64,000 nt of DNA from Tardiphaga sp052076105 (lineage in GTDB: Bacteria > Pseudomonadota > Alphaproteobacteria > Rhizobiales > Xanthobacteraceae): assembly GCF_052076105.1 (NCBI RefSeq), contig NZ_CP197245.1, positions 5,952,001 through 6,016,000 on the forward strand, in the 5' to 3' direction. The notes below the pieces were generated by a model. It did no database searches. It was not told where the DNA came from and saw only the letters and a program-made list of their open reading frames with translations. The position numbers were made by a program, and so were the translations under genes. How positions within the stretch are numbered: the first letter of the stretch is position 1; every line of letters starts with the position of its first letter. This document shows, piece after piece, positions 34,135 through 43,195 of this stretch.

Positions 34135-34854
34135 CTAGATCAGCTTTAACCCCTTCAAACTCGCATGGCCGTGTTTGCCGACGATGATGTGATCATGCAC
34201 CGAGATGCCGAGCGGGCCGGCAACATCGATCACCGCCTTGGTCATCTGCACGTCGGCCTGCGAGGGTGTGGGATCGCCTGATGGATGATTGTGCACCATG
34301 ATGATGGCCGTCGCGGATAGTTCGAGGGCGCGCTTCACCACCTCGCGCGGATAGACCGGTGTGTGATCGACGGTACCGACCTGCTGCACCTCGTCAGCAA
34401 TGAGCTGGTTGCGCTTGTCGAGGAAGAGGATGCGAAACTGCTCCTTGTCCGCAAAGGCCATGGCCGAGCGGCAATAGTCGATCACCGTGGCCCATGACGA
34501 CAGCACGGTGCGTTGCTTCAGCTGACCTTTGGCGACGCGGCTGGCGGCGGCAGCGACCAGCTTGATCTCGGTGATGGCGGCTTCGCCGAGGCCGCCGATC
34601 TCGCGCAATCGCGTATCCGGCGCATGCACCGTCTCGGCGAAGGAACCAAATTTGGTGATGAGCGATTTCGCCAGCGGCTTCACATCCCGGCGCGGCAGCG
34701 CGCGGAACAAGACCATTTCCAGCAGCTCGTAGTCGCTCAGCGCATCGGCACCGACGCTGCGAAAGCGCTCCCGCAGGCGCTCCCGATGGCCATGATAATG
34801 CGGCGCTTCGGCAAGACCCGTCGGCGTGGCTGGATCACTGGGACTGACGGACAT
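34135..34854 (-). CDS. radC: RadC-family JAB/MPN domain protein
   Basis: A 239-residue protein with an N-terminal helix-hairpin-helix-like region (about 35-110, DYELLEMVLF and IGGLGEAAITEIKLV) and a C-terminal JAMM metalloprotease-like domain with His188-X-His190…Asp201 (MVHNHPSGDPTPSQAD). Named for DNA repair in older literature, though direct repair activity is doubtful; the JAMM zinc site suggests hydrolase function. It is near map on the same strand with 97 bases between. Confidence 0.92.
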   Translation of the reverse strand: MSVSPSDPATPTGLAEAPHYHGHRERLRERFRSVGADALSDYELLEMVLFRALPRRDVKPLAKSLITKFGSFAETVHAPDTRLREIGGLGEAAITEIKLVAAAASRVAKGQLKQRTVLSSWATVIDYCRSAMAFADKEQFRILFLDKRNQLIADEVQQVGTVDHTPVYPREVVKRALELSATAIIMVHNHPSGDPTPSQADVQMTKAVIDVAGPLGISVHDHIIVGKHGHASLKGLKLI

Positions 34855-34951
34855 GGGGCGCCAACGCTCGCATGGATCGTATCCATGAGCATGCCGTCCC
34901 CGGCTGCATTTGCAACCAGAAAGTGTTCGCTGCTGTGTAGCGATTTGAAGT

Positions 34952-35779
34952 TTAGGCGGCGGGCGTCGGCGGCTGTTCGTTATGCCGCTTGGACAGCGTG
35001 AAAATCTCGACGCCAGTCGCCGTCACACCGACGGTGTGCTCGAACTGCGCCGACAGCGACCGGTCGCGAGTTACGGCGGTCCAGCCGTCGGACAGAACCT
35101 TCACATGCGGCTTGCCGAGATTGATCATCGGCTCGATGGTGAAGAACATGCCGGGGCGCAACGTCACGCCTTCGCCGGGGCGGCCGACATGGATGATGTT
35201 CGGCTCATCATGGAACATGCGGCCGAGGCCATGGCCGCAGAAGTCGCGCACCACGCTCATCTGCTGCGGTTCGACGAAACTCTGGATCGCATGGCCGATG
35301 TCGCCGGTGGTGTTGCCGGGCTTGACCACGGCGATGCCACGCATGAGCGATTCATAGGTGACCTCGACCAGACGCTCCGCCTTGCGGGCAAGTTCGCCGA
35401 CGCCATACATGCGGCTGGAATCGCCATACCAGCCCTCGACGATGAAGGTGACGTCGACATTGACGATGTCGCCTTCCTTCAGCGCGCGGTCGCCGGGCAT
35501 GCCGTGGCAGACCACGTGATTGATCGACGTGCAGGTCGAATAGCGATAGCCGCGATACATCAGTGTGGCCGGGAATGCGCCATGGCTGAAGGCGAATTCC
35601 CGCACGAAGTCGTCGATCGCCGAAGTCAGCACGCCCGGCTTCACCAGATCGGTCAGTTCGTCGAGGCAGAGCGACACCAGAGCGCCGGCCTTGCGCATGC
35701 CAGCAAAAGCGGCGGGACCATGCAGCTTGATCTGACCGGTTTTGCGCTGGGAGGTTTCAGAGGCTTCGACGTAGCTCAT
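34952..35779 (-). CDS. map: type I methionine aminopeptidase
   Basis: A 275-residue cytoplasmic dimetal peptidase removing the initiator methionine from nascent proteins. Family segments are present: CTSINHVVCHGMPGD, DIVNVDVTFIVEGWYGDSS, CGHGLGRMFHDEPNI and FTIEPMINLG, giving the Asp, Asp, His, Glu and Glu ligands. Length is slightly longer than the E. coli enzyme because of the N-terminal tail. Adjacent to radC and sfsA, a common arrangement in this group of bacteria. Confidence 0.95.
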   Translation of the reverse strand: MSYVEASETSQRKTGQIKLHGPAAFAGMRKAGALVSLCLDELTDLVKPGVLTSAIDDFVREFAFSHGAFPATLMYRGYRYSTCTSINHVVCHGMPGDRALKEGDIVNVDVTFIVEGWYGDSSRMYGVGELARKAERLVEVTYESLMRGIAVVKPGNTTGDIGHAIQSFVEPQQMSVVRDFCGHGLGRMFHDEPNIIHVGRPGEGVTLRPGMFFTIEPMINLGKPHVKVLSDGWTAVTRDRSLSAQFEHTVGVTATGVEIFTLSKRHNEQPPTPAA

Positions 35780-35910
35780 CAGGTGATCTTGCCAGGCAGG
35801 ATGCGACGGGAATGTTTGATTTGAGGCCCCAATTTAATGGCTGGGGCGGTCAGCGCAAGCCAAAGGAGGCTTTCCAGGACCTCATCGCTCGGTCCGCATG
35901 CTCGCCATAT

Positions 35911-36624
35911 TCATGGCTGAATCGGCACTCGGCCAGCCAGAACGATGCTGCCGTGGTCTATCTGGCAGGTATAGGCGATGGCCTCGACGCCAGCGGCGCG
36001 GGCCTTGTCGAAGGCGCGGCCATAGGCCGGGTCGATATCCCGCGCCAGCGCAAAAGCCGTGGACGAGCCGATCTGGACCACAAACAGCATTACGGCTCGG
36101 GCGCCTGCAGCGACCATGGCGGCCAATTCGTCGAGATGGCGGGCACCGCGCGCGGTGACGGAATCCGGGAATTCGGCCAGTCCGGGCTGGCGCATCATGT
36201 GGACGTTCTTGACCTCGACATAGCAGGGTGGCCGCGAAGGGTGTTCCAGCAGGAAATCCACCCGCGACGCCGCGCCATATTTTACCTCACGGCGGATAAT
36301 GTCGTAACCGGCGAGTTCGGGGATCGCGTTGTCGGCCAGTGCCTCGGCGACGATGGCATTGGGGTGCATTGTATTGACGCCGACCAGTTCGGGGCCATTG
36401 CCGAAATCGGCTTCGATCAGCTCCCACGAAAAAGGCAGCTTGCGGGTCTTGCTCGGCGACTTCGACAGCCAGACCCGTGCGCCGGGCGCCTGCAGGCCGA
36501 TCATTGCGCCGGGATTGGCAACATGGGCGGTGATCACGCTGCCATCGGCCAGTTCGACATCGGCAAGGAAGCGCTTGTAGCGCCGCAGCAGCGTCGCCGG
36601 AACGAGGTCGAGCGGAAGCTTCAT
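35911..36624 (-). CDS. sfsA: SfsA-family protein (sugar fermentation stimulation)
   Basis: A 237-residue protein with SfsA features: RRYKRFLADVELADGS at the N-terminus (OB-like nucleic-acid binding part), HVANPGAM, and the nuclease-like core VDFLLEHPSRPPCYVEVKNVHM and FPDSVTARGARHL. The ATG at 36624 starts 5 bases after the MscS stop, indicating one operon; longer in-frame starts fall inside the channel gene. The family was linked to maltose metabolism in E. coli; the biochemical role remains unclear. Confidence 0.92.
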   Translation of the reverse strand: MKLPLDLVPATLLRRYKRFLADVELADGSVITAHVANPGAMIGLQAPGARVWLSKSPSKTRKLPFSWELIEADFGNGPELVGVNTMHPNAIVAEALADNAIPELAGYDIIRREVKYGAASRVDFLLEHPSRPPCYVEVKNVHMMRQPGLAEFPDSVTARGARHLDELAAMVAAGARAVMLFVVQIGSSTAFALARDIDPAYGRAFDKARAAGVEAIAYTCQIDHGSIVLAGRVPIQP

Positions 36625-36629
36625 CGGGC

Positions 36630-37952
36630 CTATTCCGGACCAGAGGCGACTTCGACGATGGTTTCGACCGGCAATGCGCCGCTGCGGATTTTCAGCTCGC
36701 GGACCGGATAAGGCACGCGGATGCCCTCGCGCTTGAAGGCATCCCACAGGCCCAGCATCACCTCGCTCTTTACGGCGTCCATGCCGTCGGGCGAGTCGAT
36801 CCAGAAGGTCAGGGAGAATTTCATGCCGGCTTCGGCAAATTCGGTGAGGATGCAGTTCGGCGTCTTGGCCGTATTGGCCCTTGGCGATGCCGTTGCGACG
36901 TCGATAGCCAGCTTGCAGACGACGCGCGGATCCGCATCGTAATTGGCGCTGAAATTGACCTTCACCAGCGTGTCCTTGTCCGTATAGGTCCAGTTCACCA
37001 CCTTCTGGGTAATGAGGTCCTCGTTGGGGATCAGGAACTCGCGGCCGTCGCCCGCGGCGACCGAGATGTAGCGCGTATTCATCGCGCTGATACGTCCGGA
37101 ACTGTCGCCAATGGTGACGAGGTCGCCAGGCTTCACCGATTTGTCCGCGAGCAGGATCACGCCGCTGATGAAATTGGCGACGATTTTCTGCAGGCCGAAA
37201 CCGATACCGACACCAACCGCGCCGGAGAATACGGCGAGCGCCGATAGGTTGATGCCGACCGCACCCATGACGAGAGCGACGGCGAACACCATCAAGAGCA
37301 GCCGCACCAGCTTGATCAGCAGGACCTGGATCGAGGGCGTGAGGTCATGGGACTGCCTGATGCGTCCTTCGAGAAAATTGCTGGCAATGTTCGAGAGCCA
37401 CAGCGCCACCGCGAGCAAGACGCCGAGTTTGATCAAGAGCAGCGGGGTCAGCCGGAGGCCGCCGAGATCAATCCCGTTCGCGTCCAGCATGGTGATGGTC
37501 GGCTGCAACTGGCCGACAATGCTGAGGGCCGCCACGAACCAGGCCGAGATCGACACCAGCCGGACCAGGAATTCGTTACGGATCACGCTCGTGACAAGCC
37601 GGATCACCAGCCAGGCGAGCGCAAGCTTCGCGGCCACCGACAGCAAATAGCTGCGGCTCGGCCATGTCACGCTCAGCATGATCACGCGGTCGAGGGTCAT
37701 CAGGATCGCAAAGGCTGCGGTGGCTGCGCTGCCGACGAGAATGCGCATGAACATGCGCAGCGGCGCCGGCCAGCCCATCGCCAGCGAGGTCATATCGACT
37801 CGCGAGCGGATTGCGGCCCCGATGGCGAAAGCAATGCCACCGCCGGCCATCATCAGTCCGAGCTGCAGATAGAACCACGGCGAGGTTACCTCGGCGCCGA
37901 ACGATCGTGCGGTCGACAGCACGAATTCGTGGGTGTCGGTCAGGTCAAGCAT
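36630..37952 (-). CDS. MscS-family mechanosensitive ion channel
   Basis: A 440-residue membrane protein with four or five hydrophobic helices before the MscS pore helix and beta domain: LSALAVFSGAVGVGIGFGLQKIVANFISG, the glycine/alanine-rich pore, followed by VKPGDLVTIGDSSGRISAMNTRYISV. It opens on membrane tension to release osmolytes on hypo-osmotic shock. Extra N-terminal helices place it in the mid-size MscS class. Located upstream of sfsA with 5 bases between, and divergent from an antiporter gene. Confidence 0.92.
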   Translation of the reverse strand: MLDLTDTHEFVLSTARSFGAEVTSPWFYLQLGLMMAGGGIAFAIGAAIRSRVDMTSLAMGWPAPLRMFMRILVGSAATAAFAILMTLDRVIMLSVTWPSRSYLLSVAAKLALAWLVIRLVTSVIRNEFLVRLVSISAWFVAALSIVGQLQPTITMLDANGIDLGGLRLTPLLLIKLGVLLAVALWLSNIASNFLEGRIRQSHDLTPSIQVLLIKLVRLLLMVFAVALVMGAVGINLSALAVFSGAVGVGIGFGLQKIVANFISGVILLADKSVKPGDLVTIGDSSGRISAMNTRYISVAAGDGREFLIPNEDLITQKVVNWTYTDKDTLVKVNFSANYDADPRVVCKLAIDVATASPRANTAKTPNCILTEFAEAGMKFSLTFWIDSPDGMDAVKSEVMLGLWDAFKREGIRVPYPVRELKIRSGALPVETIVEVASGPE

Positions 37953-38192
37953 CGCGCAGCTCTCGTTGTCGTGAATGTATCGTGTGGTGTGGAATCATCG
38001 CTGGACGGCGCATTTGATTCGGATGGGCAGGAGATTCACACAAGCACCGCGTCGGCGCCATCGAGCGGAGCTCCTGCCTCGAGCAATTCCCGAGAAATAT
38101 ACCTGCAAACAGGTATCACGCAGAAAACGTTTGGCGTCTCGGGATGACGACGATAAGCATGGATTTACAAGTATTTCCGGCCTCGGAGCCTC

Positions 38193-39989
38193 ATGGCGTC
38201 ACTTGATTCCGTCAGCATTGCCATCCTTCTCGGCGCAGTTCTGGTCATGGCTGGCATCCTGTCCAGCCTGCTTGCGCTTCGCTTCGGCGCGCCCTTGCTG
38301 CTGTTCTTCCTGTTTATCGGCATGGTGGCCGGCGAGGCGGGCCCCGGCGGACTGCGGTTCGACGACGTCCATACAACCTACGTGGTCGGCTCGGTTGCAC
38401 TCGCGCTGATCCTCTTCGACGGTGGGTTGAAGACACGATTTCAGGCCATTCGCGCGGTGCTGGCCCCGTCGATGGTACTGGCCACGATTGGCGTGTTGTT
38501 GACGGCATTGATCACTGCACCTGTCGCCAAATATGCCCTCGACCTGAACTGGACCCAGGCGCTCTTGACCGGCGCGGTGGTGGCGTCCACGGACGCGGCG
38601 GCTGTCTTTCTGCTGGTCCATGCGCAAGGCCTGCGCCTCAGGCCGAGGGTTGGCGCAACGCTCGAAGTTGAGTCCGGAACGAACGATCCGTTCGCCGTCT
38701 TTCTGACCCTGACGCTGGTCAGACTTCTGTCGCTGGGGGACACCACTGCCAGTCATGTGGCAATGGAATTTGCTCAGGAAGCCGTGCTGGGCACCGTGAT
38801 CGGCGTCGTCGGTGGCCGGCTGGTTGTCCTGGCCATGAATCGCGTGGCGTTGCCGCAGGGGTTGCATGCGCCCTTCGTTTGTACGGCGGCTTTGGTGATC
38901 TTCGGGCTGGCTCAGATCGCTCACGCCTCGGGCTTTCTGGCGGTCTATCTTGCCGGCATCATCATCGGTAATCGCCCGACGCGGGCGCACAACTCCGTGG
39001 TGACGTTCCTCGACGCCGCGACGTGGCTGGCGCAGATCGTGATGTTCGTCATGCTCGGTCTTCTGGTGTCGCCGGAGCGACTGGTGGGCAGCATCATTCC
39101 GGCGGTCGGCGTTGCATTGGCTCTGATGTTTGTGGCGCGTCCGGTTGCCGTATTCCTGTGTTTACAGCCATTCCGCTTTAACTGGCGCGAGAAGGTATTC
39201 GTGTCATGGGTCGGCCTGCGCGGTGCGGTCGCCATCTTCCTCGCCTCGATACCGATGCTGGTCGGTCTGCCCAAGGCACCGCTGTATTTCGACGTCGCTT
39301 TCGTGGTCGTGATCATCTCGCTGCTGTTCCAGGGATGGACGCTGGCTTTTGCCGCCCGGAAGCTGCATGTCGCTCTGCCGCGCACCGACAGGGGGCCGCG
39401 CCGTATCGAACTCGATTTGCCAGGTCAGCTCGAACAGCAACTGGTTGGCTATGCCGTGCGCCCGAAGAGCCTTTATTTGAAGCGCAACCTCATTCCGTCG
39501 TGGTCGAAGCCGACGCTGGTCATTCGCGATGAGCGCATCCTGACGCCAGCGGAGGCCGAGCCGGTTGCGGCCGGCGATTACATCTATCTGCTGGCGCCGC
39601 CGGAAAAAGCTGAAGCGCTGGATCGCTTCTTCGTCGATATGCCGCCGAGCACGGCGCCGGACCCGCATCTGCTTGGTGACTTCATGGTGTCTGGTGAAAT
39701 CACTCTCGGCGATCTTGCCGCGATCTACGGCATCGCCGTCGATCCAGCCCAGTCATCGCTGACGTTGGCCGATTATTTCGATATCCATCTCGATCATGCG
39801 CCGACCGTTGGCGCCGCATTGCCGATCGACAGCATCGATCTCGTCGCGCGCAGTCTCGGTGGCGGGCGTGTCAATGTGGTTGGCCTGCGTCTGCCTGAAG
39901 ATGAAGAGCCCGCGCCGCCAAAGTTGACGCGCAGGCAAGCCCTCAAGGCGAAACTGAAGCGAGGGTGGACCACACTGTCCGGCGCCTGA
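38193..39989 (+). CDS. K+/H+ antiporter of the NhaP2/CvrA type
   Basis: A 598-residue transporter. About 12-13 transmembrane helices (5-395) contain CPA1 motifs such as VVASTDAAAVF and VESGTNDPFAVFLT. The cytoplasmic tail has a TrkA-C like part (about 400-480) and a CorC/HlyC-type domain (about 490-575, GDFMVSGEITLGDLAAIYGI), as in NhaP2. It exports potassium or sodium in exchange for protons. The neighbouring divergent MscS channel suggests a shared role in osmotic and ion balance. Confidence 0.9.
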   Translation: MASLDSVSIAILLGAVLVMAGILSSLLALRFGAPLLLFFLFIGMVAGEAGPGGLRFDDVHTTYVVGSVALALILFDGGLKTRFQAIRAVLAPSMVLATIGVLLTALITAPVAKYALDLNWTQALLTGAVVASTDAAAVFLLVHAQGLRLRPRVGATLEVESGTNDPFAVFLTLTLVRLLSLGDTTASHVAMEFAQEAVLGTVIGVVGGRLVVLAMNRVALPQGLHAPFVCTAALVIFGLAQIAHASGFLAVYLAGIIIGNRPTRAHNSVVTFLDAATWLAQIVMFVMLGLLVSPERLVGSIIPAVGVALALMFVARPVAVFLCLQPFRFNWREKVFVSWVGLRGAVAIFLASIPMLVGLPKAPLYFDVAFVVVIISLLFQGWTLAFAARKLHVALPRTDRGPRRIELDLPGQLEQQLVGYAVRPKSLYLKRNLIPSWSKPTLVIRDERILTPAEAEPVAAGDYIYLLAPPEKAEALDRFFVDMPPSTAPDPHLLGDFMVSGEITLGDLAAIYGIAVDPAQSSLTLADYFDIHLDHAPTVGAALPIDSIDLVARSLGGGRVNVVGLRLPEDEEPAPPKLTRRQALKAKLKRGWTTLSGA

Positions 39990-39994
39990 TTGGC

Positions 39995-40675
39995 TCAGGC
40001 TGCCGGGATGATACGCGGCAGGATTTCGGTGCCACCGAAGGCCGTGAGACGGCCTCGCTTCAGCATAACGACCTGCGTCGCCAGTTGCCGCATTTCATCG
40101 GCATCGTGACTGACGAAGATCATCGGCACGTCGCCTGCATCGCGCAGCCGCTTGAGGTAGGGCAGGATCTCCGCCTTCCGCTCCTCGTCGAGCGCACCCA
40201 TCGGTTCGTCGAGCAGTAGCAGCCTCGGTTGCGATAGCAGCGCGCGTCCCAGCGCCACGCGCTGGCGTTCACCGCCCGAAAGGCCGCCGGGGCGACGATC
40301 GAGCAGATGTCCGATATCAAGCATCTCCGTAATGCGCGTTTCCTCAGTGGGGTCGCGTGTCAGGCGGTTCATCCGGCGCCCGTAATCGAGGTTCTGCGCG
40401 ACGCTCAGATGCGGAAACAGTCGCGCATCCTGAAACACATAGCCGATGCGGCGCCGATGCGGCGGGACGTGGATGCGCGCGCTGCCGTCATAGAGTACGT
40501 CACTATCCACGGCGATGATGCCGCGGTCCGGCTGTACAAGGCCCGCGATCATGCTGACCAGCGAGGTCTTGCCCGCACCTGAGGAGCCGAACAGGCCCGT
40601 CACGCGGCCTTCGCTGGTAAAAGCGACGTCGACCGAAAATTCGCCGAGTTGTTTGAAGACGTCAACGCGCAGCAC
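39995..40675 (-). CDS. modC: molybdate ABC transporter ATPase without the C-terminal MOP domain
   Basis: ATPase with Walker A (GSSGAGKTS), signature (LSGGERQR) and Walker B (LLLLDEPMGALD). The GTG at 40675, just after the modB stop, gives 226 residues starting VLRVDVFKQLGEF as ModC proteins do; an ATG at 40720 inside modB would add 15 residues. Usual ModC proteins have about 350 residues with a C-terminal molybdate-binding TOBE/MOP domain that regulates transport. That domain is absent here, and a free molbindin gene lies upstream. Confidence 0.88.
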   Translation of the reverse strand: MLRVDVFKQLGEFSVDVAFTSEGRVTGLFGSSGAGKTSLVSMIAGLVQPDRGIIAVDSDVLYDGSARIHVPPHRRRIGYVFQDARLFPHLSVAQNLDYGRRMNRLTRDPTEETRITEMLDIGHLLDRRPGGLSGGERQRVALGRALLSQPRLLLLDEPMGALDEERKAEILPYLKRLRDAGDVPMIFVSHDADEMRQLATQVVMLKRGRLTAFGGTEILPRIIPAA

Positions 40676-40677
40676 GA

Positions 40678-41373
40678 TCAGTTTCCGTGCAGCCGTTGCG
40701 TCGCGCGGCGCGCGAACCATTCCGAAGCGATCAGCGCCAGTACGGCGATGCCGATGGAGATCATCACCAGACGTGAGGCTGCCGCGTCACCGTCGGGCGT
40801 CTGGATCAACGAGTAGATCGCGGAGGAAATCGTCTGGGTCTCGCCGGGGATGTTTGAAACGAACGTAATGGTGGCGCCGAATTCGCCGATAGCCTTGGCG
40901 AAACCGAGCACCATGCCGGCCAAAACGCCTGGCAGCGCCAGCGGCAGTGTCACCGTCGCAAATACTTTCCAGGGTGATGCGCCAAGCGTGCTCGACGCCT
41001 GTTCGAGCCGCCGGTCAACCGCTTCAATCGAGAGCCGGATTGGCCGCACCAGCAGAGGGAACGACATCACGCCGCATGCGAGCGCGGCACCCGTCCAGCG
41101 AAAGGCGAAGACGATGCCGAGATGTTCGGCGAGCCAGGCGCCGAGAAGTCCGCGTTTGCCGAGCAGCAGCAGCAGCAGATAGCCGGTGACGACAGGCGGC
41201 AGCACCAGCGGCAGATAGATTATGGCGTCGATGATCGGCTTGCCCCAGAAGTCACGCCGCGCGAGCAGCCACGCGACGCCGATTCCGATCGGCGTCGAGA
41301 TCAATGTCGCGATTACGGCGACCCTGATTGAAAGCAGGATCGCCGTCCATTCCTGAGGTGAAATGTCGAACAC
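40678..41373 (-). CDS. modB: molybdate ABC transporter permease
   Basis: A 231-residue inner-membrane permease with about five hydrophobic helices, starting FDISPQEWTAILLSIRVAVIATL as typical ModB, and the EAA loop (EQASSTLGASPWKVFATVTLPLALPG). It forms the channel for molybdate and tungstate import with ModC. It starts 3 bases after modA ends, and the modC GTG lies 2 bases after its stop, so these genes are coupled. Confidence 0.93.
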   Translation of the reverse strand: MFDISPQEWTAILLSIRVAVIATLISTPIGIGVAWLLARRDFWGKPIIDAIIYLPLVLPPVVTGYLLLLLLGKRGLLGAWLAEHLGIVFAFRWTGAALACGVMSFPLLVRPIRLSIEAVDRRLEQASSTLGASPWKVFATVTLPLALPGVLAGMVLGFAKAIGEFGATITFVSNIPGETQTISSAIYSLIQTPDGDAAASRLVMISIGIAVLALIASEWFARRATQRLHGN

Positions 41374-41376
41374 GCG

Positions 41377-42162
41377 TCAGGACGTCGGCTTGACCAGGAA
41401 TGTGAAGCCGTACTTTTCAAGAACCGTCTTTGCGGCCGATGACCTCAGAAAGGCCAGATAGTCGGCGGCTTCAGTCTTGGCGGTCGTTGTCGCAGCGACC
41501 GGATAGATGATCGCCGGATGCGAGTCCGACGGGAAGGTGCCGATGATCTTCACGCCCGGATCGATCTTGGCATCGGTCGCATAGACGATGCCGAGCGGGG
41601 CTTCACCGCGCGAGACCAGCGTTAGCGCGGCGCGCACGCTTTCGGCCATGGCGAATTTGGGCTCGGCAGCGCTCCAGCTGCCAAGCTTCTCCAGCGCCGC
41701 CTTGGCATATTTGCCGACTGGTACCGACTTCACGTCGCCAGTGGCGATCTTGCCGTCGCCGGCGAGCTTGGCGAGGTCGAAGCCCTGGCCGATGGTGACG
41801 TTGTCGAGCTTGGAGTCCTTTGCGGCGATCAGCACGATGCTGTTGCCGAGCAGGTCGGTGCGGGACGCTGGGTTGATGTTCTTCTTGCCGATGGCGTAGT
41901 CCATCCAGTCGGTGTCGGCGGACACGAAGACGTCGGCCGGGGCGCCCTGTTCGATCTGCTTGGCGAGCGCCGAGCTTGCAGCATAGCTGGCGGTGATCTT
42001 CACGCCGGTCTTGGCAGTATAGGCGGCATCGAGCTCGTCGAGCGCGTTCTTCATCGACGCTGCGGCGAACACGGTCAGGGCTTTGTCCTGCGCGTGTGCA
42101 GGCGTGAAGGTCGATCCGAGCAGGATCGAGAACGCAGCAAAAAGTCCGGCAAATCGATTCAT
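41377..42162 (-). CDS. modA: periplasmic molybdate-binding protein
   Basis: A 261-residue secreted binding protein: signal peptide with cleavage after PAHAQDK (about residue 22), mature start LTVFAAASMKNALDELDAAY, ligand-binding SYAASSALAKQIEQGAPADVFVSADTDWMDYA, GEAPLGIVYATDA. The ATG at 42162 has GGAG six bases upstream; the ATG at 42174 is a weaker option. It delivers molybdate to ModB, needed for Mo cofactor enzymes and, in related bacteria, nitrogenase. Confidence 0.93.
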   Translation of the reverse strand: MNRFAGLFAAFSILLGSTFTPAHAQDKALTVFAAASMKNALDELDAAYTAKTGVKITASYAASSALAKQIEQGAPADVFVSADTDWMDYAIGKKNINPASRTDLLGNSIVLIAAKDSKLDNVTIGQGFDLAKLAGDGKIATGDVKSVPVGKYAKAALEKLGSWSAAEPKFAMAESVRAALTLVSRGEAPLGIVYATDAKIDPGVKIIGTFPSDSHPAIIYPVAATTTAKTEAADYLAFLRSSAAKTVLEKYGFTFLVKPTS

Positions 42163-42305
42163 GTGGCGCTCCATGCGTGGTCGCAGCGCAAAGCGCGCGC
42201 AACTCAGGCGTAGGTTGGGAAGGAGAGCGACAGGCGGAAGCGCCGTTCCGGCAATCCCGGGGACTTACGGTCCGCCAGGATATCGCAGGGCAACAATATC
42301 AGGCT

Positions 42306-42331
42306 GATCAAGGGGGTAAAGACCCCTGATC
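42306..42331 (-). terminator. hairpin between the unknown gene and modA (possible attenuator)
   Basis: GATCAAGGGGG-TAAAG-ACCCCTGATC folds with one bulge on the minus strand, directly after the stop codon of the unknown gene. No T tract follows, so it may only partly terminate and lower expression of modABC relative to the upstream genes, or stabilise the message. Confidence 0.5.
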
Positions 42332-42332
42332 C

Positions 42333-42830
42333 TTACTCGGATGGCAGTACGGCCAGACTGATGCTGTTCTCGGTCACGCCAGTGAGCTGGATCACGAACG
42401 GACCTGCTGCCAGATCGTATTCCATGGTCTTGCGGATGCCGGCGCAATCGGTCGCGCCGCTGAATTCCATTGGCTTCAGGATCTCGCCGTCCTGCACCAC
42501 GTCGACCCAGGCATAGACCGATACACTCACCGTGTAGGTGCCGGCCTTCGGCGCTTTCTGGAAGCGTGTAAAGCCTGCAAATGTACCGTCTTTCGGCTTT
42601 CGCTCTGGCGATGTCGGCAGCTTCGCCTCAGCGGGCGCCTTCAGATCGAGGGTCGCTGCAGCGGGAATTGCGAGGTCGCTACCGGAGGCAATCCTGGGGC
42701 GATCCTGCGCCGTCAGTGCAGCACGCTCCTTGTCGATCGGCCACTTGAACTTGTCACAGCCGCTTGGCTCGGCCGCCCATACGGGCGCCGAACCGAGCAG
42801 CGTGAGCGCGACAATCAGACGCGCAATCAT
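42333..42830 (-). CDS. secreted protein of unknown function in the molybdate cluster
   Basis: A 165-residue protein with a signal peptide (MIARLIVALTLLGSAPVWAA, cleavage near residue 20), then a predicted all-beta part: KAPKAGTYTVSVSVYAWVDVV and the end PFVIQLTGVTENSISLAVLPS. I do not recognise a named family. It starts 2 bases after the molbindin stop, so coupled expression is likely; a periplasmic role linked to oxyanions is possible but only contextual. Two cysteines (in SGCDK and TDCAG) may form a disulphide. Confidence 0.75.
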   Translation of the reverse strand: MIARLIVALTLLGSAPVWAAEPSGCDKFKWPIDKERAALTAQDRPRIASGSDLAIPAAATLDLKAPAEAKLPTSPERKPKDGTFAGFTRFQKAPKAGTYTVSVSVYAWVDVVQDGEILKPMEFSGATDCAGIRKTMEYDLAAGPFVIQLTGVTENSISLAVLPSE

Positions 42831-42832
42831 GA

Positions 42833-43042
42833 TCAATCCACCGCGATCATGACGTCGGAAGCCTTCACCACGACGATGCATTTGCCGCCGGCCTTGAGCG
42901 CCAGATCGTCAACAGCTTCGTTGGTGATTGACGAGGTCACGACCTGGCCGCCGCCGATATCGACGCGGACGTGGGATGTGGTCGCGCCCTTGGTGACTTC
43001 GAGGACAGTACCTTTGATCTGGTTGCGTGCACTGATGCGCAT
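42833..43042 (-). CDS. molbindin (stand-alone MOP/TOBE domain protein)
   Basis: A 69-residue cytoplasmic protein starting MRISARNQIKGTVLEVTKG and containing VVTSSITNEAVDDLALKAG and a C-terminal VVVKASDVMIAV, the hallmark of molbindins (Mop) that bind molybdate as hexamers. It is the first gene of a cluster with an unknown secreted protein and modABC. Since ModC here lacks this domain, the protein may store molybdate or regulate transport in trans. The ATG at 43042 is chosen because homologues start MRISARN. Confidence 0.9.
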   Translation of the reverse strand: MRISARNQIKGTVLEVTKGATTSHVRVDIGGGQVVTSSITNEAVDDLALKAGGKCIVVVKASDVMIAVD

Positions 43043-43195
43043 GTTGGATCTCGCGGGATTGGGCCGGGCAGCTGACAGCCACGGCTGATACGACAAGGAG
43101 TTCGGGAGGGGCGCCCGTTATTGATCGTCGGCTTACGGCGCAACGATGGCGTGTTCTACCCCGGTTTCACGACAATGCGATAGCCAGTCAGCCGA

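Noticed and set aside
43043..43195. Search for a ModE-type operator or molybdenum-cofactor riboswitch before the molbindin gene
   Set aside because: No TATATA-type palindrome or riboswitch-like conserved helices were seen.
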